Positions 5,843 to 11,126 of a DNA stretch of 11,126 bases are shown one piece after another; positions within the stretch are counted from its first letter, which is position 1, and each line of letters begins with the position of its first letter. Source of the stretch: CAZWVR01 sp964637235 (GTDB taxonomy: Bacteria > Bacteroidota > Bacteroidia > Bacteroidales > S143-33); NCBI GenBank assembly GCA_964637235.1, contig CAZWVR010000080.1, forward strand, positions 1 to 11,126. The letters run 5' to 3'. Under the pieces are notes generated by a model, which searched no databases, was not told the DNA's origin, and saw nothing but the letters and a program-made list of their open reading frames with translations. The translations under genes were made by a program, and so were the position numbers.

Positions 5843-8542
5843 ATGAAAAAGGTAATTTCTCTAATACTTCTAACAGTCTGGGCATTGGGTAAGATTTTTG
5901 CCCAGGGAGCCGTAAGTGGTAATGGTCTATTTGTAGCTTCTGTGATGAAAGAAGCTGGACAGAAAATGATTTATATTCATAAATTTAAGACAAGAGAATT
6001 GATTCGTAAATTGGTATTTAAGCCGGCTATAACTACATCTGATATTCAGTGGGTAAAATATAATTATGAAGGTAGTTTTGTTGCAGCACATTCCGGTGCA
6101 TATATATATGTTTTTAATGTGATGGAAAATAAGCAAGTTGCTTTTCTTAATGGCAAGGATATTATTTTTCCTGTAAAAACTGATGATTATTTCTTTATTG
6201 TTGGCTCAAATTCAATTGTTCGTTATAGTTCAGAGGGAAAAAAGCAGTTTGTATATTCTCTTCCGAGTGGTAAAACAGTCAAAAGGGTAGTTCTTTCTCC
6301 GAAAGAGGATTTATTGGCTGTGGAAACAGAACAGAATAGAATTTATATGTTCAAAATAGATCAAAGTCGTTATGCTAAGGAATATGCAGGTGATCAGGTG
6401 GAGTTTAATAGAACTGGAAATTTATTTGTTGTAAAATACACTTATGGACAAAAAGTACGAGTTTCTACTTATAAAGCTTCTAATTTTTATCAAGATAGAG
6501 TACTTACCAGTGATGTATTGAGTACTCGGACGAAAAATAAATTTTTCCCAAATCGGAGTTCATTGGGTAAAGATGGAATGTTCGTAGCATTTTATACAGC
6601 TAAGGGTAATAATGTTGAAATTTTTGTATTTAATACATATTCACGCAAACTTGTGTGGGTTATCAATAATTTTAAAAACACTGCGAATGAGTTGTATCCA
6701 ATTACCTGGACTGCTCCTAATATTATGATAGCCAGAGGAGCAAATATGATGGCAGGTGAATATAATATAATTTCTCACACGACGGCAAGTTTATTTTTGC
6801 GCATAGATCCAATTAATGCAAATAGTGAACTCTCGGTAGAAAATCAACGTAAGAAGCTAATATTATCACCGGATTATCATTATGCACTTTTACCTACTTC
6901 GCAGGGTTTGTATATTCGGGATACACGTATTCCATCTGTTAATTTTAAGTTTGAAAATACTCGGTTTCTTTCTTTTAGTGCAAGTGGAAAATATTTATTT
7001 GTGGATAAAGATGGCGTAGTAAATGCATTGATTACAGCCCAAGTATCACAGGCACTTTCTCGTCATCTTACTGCTAAATTTTATCCTTTTGATAAGATTC
7101 TTAAAAGCACTGTACCCGAGAAGTATCAGCCGGATGTAAAACCGCCCAAGGGATATGCGTATTTTTACGTCAATAATACGAAGCAGATAGTAAAACTTGA
7201 TACTGCAAAATTGCATTTAGTTTTGCGTTCAGTACATATAGATGAAAATAATGTAGAGATACAAGTAAATCTTGTAGATAGACATGGAAATATTTTTCTG
7301 GGCGGTGCAGATCCCAGTTGGAAATACATATGGTGCAATTTAATTTTACAAAATCCATCATTAAATGTTAAACAAGTAAAAAATTTTATAGTTGAAGAAC
7401 ATAATATTTCTATACCTACGGCTTATGCTTTGGTGTTAGATCATAGTGGTTCTATGGGTGATAAGCGTGCAAATATACTTCAATATGGAGCTTTACAGTT
7501 GATAAATAAAAAAATAGGTACTAATGCTTTTATGCTGATAAAATATGATCATAGGGTAAAAGTTGAAGTGCCACTTACTACTGAAAAATATCTATTAGAA
7601 CGCAAATTAAATAATACTGGTTTAGCTGGTTATGGTGGAGCTACCGCATTGATTGATGCTGCTTATATTGCAGTAAAAAAACTTGCTGCAACTAAAAAAT
7701 ATAAACGAAAAGTAGTATTACTGTTTACAGATGGTTATGAAAATGCTTCTTTCTATACAAAATCAACATTATTGCGCGAGGCTATTAAAAATCACATTGA
7801 AATTGATGTTATTGGTTTTGGTAAAGAAATTAATGAGCAATATTTGAAAGATATTGCATATAATACAGGAGGAATTTATATGCATATTTATAAAAGTCAA
7901 GATATAAAGAAGATTTTTCCCGATGTTGACTATAAAAGCCGACATTATTACAGTATTAAATTTCATACTCCTGTGAAAGGTAAATATGTGGCTATGATAC
8001 AGATTTGTCAAGATTTCGATAAGCATGATTCACTTTTGGTAGCCATAGATACAAAAGCTAACGATGAGCCACTTGATAGCAGATCACCAGTTATTACTTT
8101 AAAGAGACCTAAAATTACACTTGCCAAATTTCAGCCTCTTATGATACCTCGTAAACCAAAGTTAAAGCCTGTAAAATCTCGTAAGATACTTAAAGATTTT
8201 CATAATATCCATTTCCCGAATATTCTTTTTGAAACAAATAGCGATAAAATCCTTAAAAGTGACGAAAAGGGTATAGATCAAATTGTTGCTTTTATGCGGA
8301 AATATCCTTATGTATATTTAGAAATTGATGGGCATACTGATAATACAGGTACTCACGAATTTAATATGGATTTATCGAAGCGTAGAGCAGAGGCTGCTAA
8401 ACGACTTATTGTAGCTAAGGGAATTCCAGCTGCTCGGATTATTACTAAGGGCTTTGGAGAAACTAAACCCATAGCTTCTAATGATACAGAAGAAGGACGA
8501 CGTCTCAATAGACGTATTGAATTCAAAGTTCTTGTGCATTAG
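5843..8542 (+). CDS. Envelope protein: propeller-like region, VWA domain, OmpA C-terminus
   Basis: The 899-residue protein starts with a signal peptide (MKKVISLILLTVWALGKIFA, no lipobox cysteine) and is expected in the periplasm. Residues about 25-400 have WD40-like strand patterns (for example LSPKEDLLAVETEQNRIYMF and SFSASGKYLFVDKDG), suggesting a beta-propeller. A von Willebrand A domain spans about 525-695. Its metal site (MIDAS) looks complete: DHSGS (533-537), T601 in GGATALIDA and D630 in FTDG. A Lys/Pro-rich linker (752-785) leads to an OmpA-like domain (787-899) with GHTDNTG (830-836), LSKRRAEA (844-851) and GFGETKPIA (870-878). D833 and R848 are the likely diaminopimelate contacts. 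The design suggests a peptidoglycan anchor displaying a binding module. The ligand is unknown. It stands alone as a transcription unit. Confidence 0.88.
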   Translation: MKKVISLILLTVWALGKIFAQGAVSGNGLFVASVMKEAGQKMIYIHKFKTRELIRKLVFKPAITTSDIQWVKYNYEGSFVAAHSGAYIYVFNVMENKQVAFLNGKDIIFPVKTDDYFFIVGSNSIVRYSSEGKKQFVYSLPSGKTVKRVVLSPKEDLLAVETEQNRIYMFKIDQSRYAKEYAGDQVEFNRTGNLFVVKYTYGQKVRVSTYKASNFYQDRVLTSDVLSTRTKNKFFPNRSSLGKDGMFVAFYTAKGNNVEIFVFNTYSRKLVWVINNFKNTANELYPITWTAPNIMIARGANMMAGEYNIISHTTASLFLRIDPINANSELSVENQRKKLILSPDYHYALLPTSQGLYIRDTRIPSVNFKFENTRFLSFSASGKYLFVDKDGVVNALITAQVSQALSRHLTAKFYPFDKILKSTVPEKYQPDVKPPKGYAYFYVNNTKQIVKLDTAKLHLVLRSVHIDENNVEIQVNLVDRHGNIFLGGADPSWKYIWCNLILQNPSLNVKQVKNFIVEEHNISIPTAYALVLDHSGSMGDKRANILQYGALQLINKKIGTNAFMLIKYDHRVKVEVPLTTEKYLLERKLNNTGLAGYGGATALIDAAYIAVKKLAATKKYKRKVVLLFTDGYENASFYTKSTLLREAIKNHIEIDVIGFGKEINEQYLKDIAYNTGGIYMHIYKSQDIKKIFPDVDYKSRHYYSIKFHTPVKGKYVAMIQICQDFDKHDSLLVAIDTKANDEPLDSRSPVITLKRPKITLAKFQPLMIPRKPKLKPVKSRKILKDFHNIHFPNILFETNSDKILKSDEKGIDQIVAFMRKYPYVYLEIDGHTDNTGTHEFNMDLSKRRAEAAKRLIVAKGIPAARIITKGFGETKPIASNDTEEGRRLNRRIEFKVLVH

Positions 8543-8592
8543 GGATTGTGTCATTAGAATATTGTTTAGGTTTTGTTAAAAAATATTAAAAA

Positions 8593-8625
8593 TTTGGCAA
8601 TTTAACGGAATATGTTATATCTTTG
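8593..8625 (+). promoter_or_regulatory. Promoter of the initiator tRNA gene
   Basis: TTTG (8593-8596) and TATCTTTG (8618-8625) are separated by 21 bp. Both match the Bacteroidota sigma consensus (TTTG / TAnnTTTG) exactly. Transcription would begin around 8632, only about 5 nt before the mature tRNA end. This is the best promoter in the window. Confidence 0.75.
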
Positions 8626-8636
8626 CAGTGCAATAT

Positions 8637-8709
8637 CGCGGAGTGGAGCAGCTGGTAGCTCGCTGGGCTCATAACCCAGAGGTCGCAGGTTCAAGTCCTG
8701 CCTCCGCTA
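8637..8709 (+). tRNA. Initiator tRNA-fMet (CAT)
   Basis: A full cloverleaf folds. The acceptor arm pairs GCGGAG (8638-8643) with CTCCGC (8702-8707). The D stem is GAGC/GCTC. The anticodon arm is CTGGG-CTCATAA-CCCAG with anticodon CAT at 8670-8672. The T arm is GCAGG-TTCAAGT-CCTGC (8685-8701). Three initiator hallmarks are present: an unpaired 1:72 end (C8637 opposite T8708), three consecutive G-C pairs at the bottom of the anticodon stem, and A11-U24 in the D stem. It is therefore the initiator and not an elongator tRNA-Met. CCA is not encoded and must be added after transcription. It has its own promoter and a terminator right behind it. Confidence 0.95.
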
Positions 8710-8715
8710 CTAATA

Positions 8716-8748
8716 AAAATAGGGCTGTCTTTGCGGCAGCCCTATTTT
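8716..8748. terminator. Terminator after tRNA-fMet, shared with the convergent gene
   Basis: AAAATAGGGCTG (8716-8727) pairs over 12 bp with CAGCCCTATTTT (8737-8748) around a 9-nt loop. The A-rich left and T-rich right ends make it usable in both directions. It lies between the tRNA (+) and the convergent FG-GAP gene, which ends at 8778 (-). Confidence 0.85.
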
Positions 8749-8777
8749 ATTTACTTTTCATTTTTGCTTGTCATAGC

Positions 8778-10184
8778 TTATCGTATGATTACAAATTTCT
8801 TTGAAAATTTTTTCCCATTTACTATGACGTTAAGTAGATATATGCCATTTTCTATTTTAGTTGTGTTAAAATAGTATTGATAATTATCCACGTTAGTTTT
8901 GTATACTTGGCGACCTTGTATGTCGTATATTTCAACTGAATTTATTTTTTTCGTACCAGTTATTTTTATTGCGTCTTTTTCACCAACAATCTTTATAAGT
9001 TTTTTCTGTTGACTGATTTGCGTAGGTTCAGGAGTATTTTCATATAAAGCACTAAAAAGTTTATCTCCTGTTCCTAAACCAGTTATTATTATATCCGGAC
9101 GATTATCTCCGTTTAAATCAGCTACTTTAACATCACCCCAATAATTTGGAGCAAAAGAAGTATCTTCAATAAAAGTTCCATTTTCGTTTTTAAAGATAGT
9201 GCTTATGTATTGACCAGAGCCGGGAGTGTTCATTGTACCTGAAATGTATAAGTCTAAATCTCCATCAAGGTCAAAATCAGCCCATTCAATAGAACTATGT
9301 GATACACCTGGGAATATATTCTCTATGGCTGAGAAAGTTCCATCTCCGAGATTTTGGTAAAGTATTGTTTTTCTGGTTGTTCCATCATTTCCTCCTGTAC
9401 CTGAGATTATTAAGTCAATATTTCCGTCATTATTATAATCAGCCCATTCTACATCTCCTAACCAGCATTGGAATAGACCTAAATTTTGGAGGGAGAACGT
9501 ACCATCACCATTATTTTTGAATATATGAGTAAAGAAGTCATCGGCATAACCTGTTAAAATGAAATCTTTGTATCCATCGTTGTCATAATCAGCCCATTTG
9601 AATTTTCCATACATTGTGCCGGGTAAATTAGCAGAGTTCACTTCGGAAAAAGTACCGTCACCATTATTTTTAAATATTTTTGAAATATATACATTGTTCT
9701 GATCTTCGAAGCCAGAGCATGAGAAGTCAAGATTGCCATCGTTATCATAATCTACCCAAGCGACATCTCCCATATATACATGTGGGAAGTTTTGATTTAT
9801 AAGTGTAAAAGTTTTATCTCCGTTATTTTTTAAAATGCCTAAAAAACCATTATTTCCATTATAACCTTCAATAAGTAAATCGGGATAGCCATCATTGTTA
9901 TAGTCTCCCCATTGAGCAGCACTCAATGATAATCCTCCAATAGGGAGTGTGATAGTAGAAAATTGGAAATTACCCATATTTTCGTATAATATAGAGTAGG
10001 CGGTTGAGTTAGTATCTTCGCCTGAAATGAATACGTCATTATCACCATCGTTATCGATGTCTGCAATAGCTATTGCGCTGTATCTTACTGGTTGAAATAC
10101 TGTGGGACTTATAAGCCTGAAAATTTGAGCTTTTGTAGATGATAATATACTCATAATCAATAAAATAGCAAAGATTTTTTTCAT
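8778..10184 (-). CDS. Secreted FG-GAP/VCBS seven-repeat protein with T9SS sorting domain
   Basis: The 468-residue protein opens with a signal peptide (MKKIFAILLIMSILSSTKAQ). Seven FG-GAP-like repeats follow, each with a calcium-type loop: DIDNDGDND (42), DYNNDGYPD (94), DYDNDGNLD (145), DYDNDGYKD (199), DYNNDGNID (249), DFDLDGDLD (303) and DLNGDNRPD (356). The spacing of 50-54 residues suggests a seven-bladed propeller filling the mature protein. Residues about 395-468 form a type A T9SS C-terminal domain, including VEIYDIQGRQVY (417-428), IENGIYLLNV (444-453) and the terminal KKFVIIR. Such proteins cross the outer membrane by the type IX system and are released or anchored at the surface, usually with removal of this tail. 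No enzyme domain is visible; binding or adhesion is the likely role. It lies 45 bp downstream of glmS on the same strand, with no clear terminator between, so readthrough is possible. Confidence 0.9.
   Translation of the reverse strand: MKKIFAILLIMSILSSTKAQIFRLISPTVFQPVRYSAIAIADIDNDGDNDVFISGEDTNSTAYSILYENMGNFQFSTITLPIGGLSLSAAQWGDYNNDGYPDLLIEGYNGNNGFLGILKNNGDKTFTLINQNFPHVYMGDVAWVDYDNDGNLDFSCSGFEDQNNVYISKIFKNNGDGTFSEVNSANLPGTMYGKFKWADYDNDGYKDFILTGYADDFFTHIFKNNGDGTFSLQNLGLFQCWLGDVEWADYNNDGNIDLIISGTGGNDGTTRKTILYQNLGDGTFSAIENIFPGVSHSSIEWADFDLDGDLDLYISGTMNTPGSGQYISTIFKNENGTFIEDTSFAPNYWGDVKVADLNGDNRPDIIITGLGTGDKLFSALYENTPEPTQISQQKKLIKIVGEKDAIKITGTKKINSVEIYDIQGRQVYKTNVDNYQYYFNTTKIENGIYLLNVIVNGKKFSKKFVIIR
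9093..10061 (-). repeat. Seven in-gene FG-GAP repeat units
   Basis: The units recur every 150-162 bp within the T9SS cargo gene. Related DNA is still visible, for instance ataatcagcccat near 9437, 9587 and close variants elsewhere. They arose by internal duplication and encode the calcium-loop propeller blades. They are a protein-coding repeat and not an independent DNA element. Confidence 0.85.
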
Positions 10185-10229
10185 GATATATATTTTTTAT
10201 GTTTTTTATTAAAATTTCAAAATTTATAG

Positions 10230-11126
10230 TTATTCAACAGTGACAGATTTAGCTAAATTTCTTGGTTGGTCAACATCACAGCCTCTCAATACTGCGATAT
10301 GATATGCCAGAAGTTGCAGAGGAATAACGCTCAATAAACTAGAAAGCGCTTCGTGCGTTTGAGGTATTTCAATATAATCTTCGGAACGTTCTTTTATGGC
10401 AGTATCACCTTCTGTTATCACAGATATAACATTACCTTTTCTGCTTATCACTTCTTCTACGTTAGAGATAATTTTTTCGTATATTTTATCTTTGGGAGCA
10501 ATGAAAACGACAGGCATATTTTCGTCTATGAGAGCAATAGGACCATGTTTCATTTCCGCGGCAGGATAGCCCTCTGCATGGATATAAGAAATTTCTTTTA
10601 GTTTTAATGCACCTTCTAATGCAACAGGGAATTGATAGCCACGTCCTAAGTAAAGGAAGTTTGAAGCATTTTGGTATTTTTCGGCTATTGCTTTAATTTT
10701 ATCGTTTTGTTCTAAGATTTTTTCAATTTTGTTCGGTATTTGATACAATTCTTTAACAAGTTCTGTAAATTTTTCTTTTGATAATATACCACGTCGTTTG
10801 CCCAATAGCAGGGACATCATACTTAAAACTGTCACTTGTGCTGTGAAAGCTTTTGTAGAAGCGACACCAATTTCAGGACCGGCATGGGTATATACACCTG
10901 CATGTGTTTCTCTGGGAATACTTGAACCTACAACATTACATATACCGAGAACCGTGGCACCGCGTTTTTTTGCTATTTCAATGGCTGCAAGTGTATCTGC
11001 TGTTTCTCCACTTTGGCTTATAGCTATAACTATGTCATCAGGATAAATTATTGGATTACGATAACGAAATTCTGAACCATATTCCACTTCTACTGGAATG
11101 CGTGCAAATTCTTCTATCAGATATTC
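10230..11126 (-). CDS. glmS: Glutamine-fructose-6-phosphate aminotransferase, C-terminal part (partial)
   Basis: The cytoplasmic enzyme (EC 2.6.1.16) makes glucosamine-6-phosphate from fructose-6-phosphate and glutamine, the entry step to UDP-GlcNAc for peptidoglycan and lipopolysaccharide. The window holds the last 298 codons of about 610. The N-terminal glutaminase half lies beyond the right edge. The reading frame is open to base 11126 (EYLIEEFARIPVEVEYGSEF), so the GTG at 11087 is an internal Val codon and not a start. Both sugar-isomerase (SIS) domains are visible. The first has AISQSGETADT and EIGVASTKAF. The second has YLGRGYQFPVALEGALKLKE and AEMKHGPIALI. The C-terminus, DQPRNLAKSVTVE, is the conserved end with the active-site lysine. 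Nothing appears disrupted. Confidence 0.96.
   Translation of the reverse strand, partial: EYLIEEFARIPVEVEYGSEFRYRNPIIYPDDIVIAISQSGETADTLAAIEIAKKRGATVLGICNVVGSSIPRETHAGVYTHAGPEIGVASTKAFTAQVTVLSMMSLLLGKRRGILSKEKFTELVKELYQIPNKIEKILEQNDKIKAIAEKYQNASNFLYLGRGYQFPVALEGALKLKEISYIHAEGYPAAEMKHGPIALIDENMPVVFIAPKDKIYEKIISNVEEVISRKGNVISVITEGDTAIKERSEDYIEIPQTHEALSSLLSVIPLQLLAYHIAVLRGCDVDQPRNLAKSVTVE

Noticed and set aside
9093..10061. Periodic DNA repeats that might suggest a CRISPR or satellite array
   Set aside because: The period of 150-162 bp is in frame, diverged and encodes calcium-loop blades. It is a protein repeat.
11085..11087. GTG as the start of the glmS fragment
   Set aside because: The frame stays open to the window end with clear GlmS sequence (ARIPVEVEYGSEFRYRNP), so this GTG is an internal valine codon.

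Overview
The window comes from an AT-rich bacterial chromosome, most likely Bacteroidota. Four things point there. One gene product (8778-10184) ends in a type IX secretion (T9SS) type A sorting domain. Several promoters match the Bacteroidota consensus TTTG, about 20-22 bp, TAnnTTTG. The genes have A-rich leaders with no Shine-Dalgarno sequence. The initiator tRNA resembles Bacteroides tRNA-fMet and lacks an encoded CCA. Lineage below the phylum cannot be read from this sequence.

Layout. 1-94 (-) is the 5' end of an unrecognised gene with a good promoter. 95-422 has no convincing gene but holds a short GC-richer, hairpin-forming island. 423-1151 (-) is a class I SAM methyltransferase, divergent from a 796-residue membrane ion-pumping pyrophosphatase (1215-3605, +). 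A shared hairpin terminator separates the pyrophosphatase from a convergent pair on the minus strand: pncB (nicotinate phosphoribosyltransferase, 4575-5744) and a secreted protein resembling polymorphic toxin type 23 (3668-4582), which overlaps pncB by 8 nt. Divergent from pncB is an 899-residue envelope protein (5843-8542, +) with a beta-propeller-like N-terminus, a von Willebrand A domain and a C-terminal OmpA peptidoglycan-binding domain. Next is initiator tRNA-Met (8637-8709) with its own promoter and a hairpin terminator. The last minus-strand genes are a secreted seven-repeat FG-GAP/VCBS propeller protein with a T9SS tail (8778-10184) and the C-terminal half of glmS (10230-11126), cut by the window edge.

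How the genes relate. Most of the window is housekeeping: NAD salvage (PncB), PPi-driven ion pumping (mPPase), hexosamine supply for the cell wall (GlmS) and translation initiation (tRNA-fMet). Interleaved are envelope or exported proteins: the OmpA/VWA protein, the toxin-23-like protein and the T9SS cargo. PncB releases PPi, which the pyrophosphatase could use, but this is a metabolic inference; the two genes are in separate transcription units. I see no CRISPR array, insertion sequence, prophage or complete defence system, and nothing I would call a new multi-gene system. The most interesting items are the toxin-23-like protein coupled to pncB, the divergent pyrophosphatase, the VWA/OmpA fusion and the intergenic island at about 155-260.
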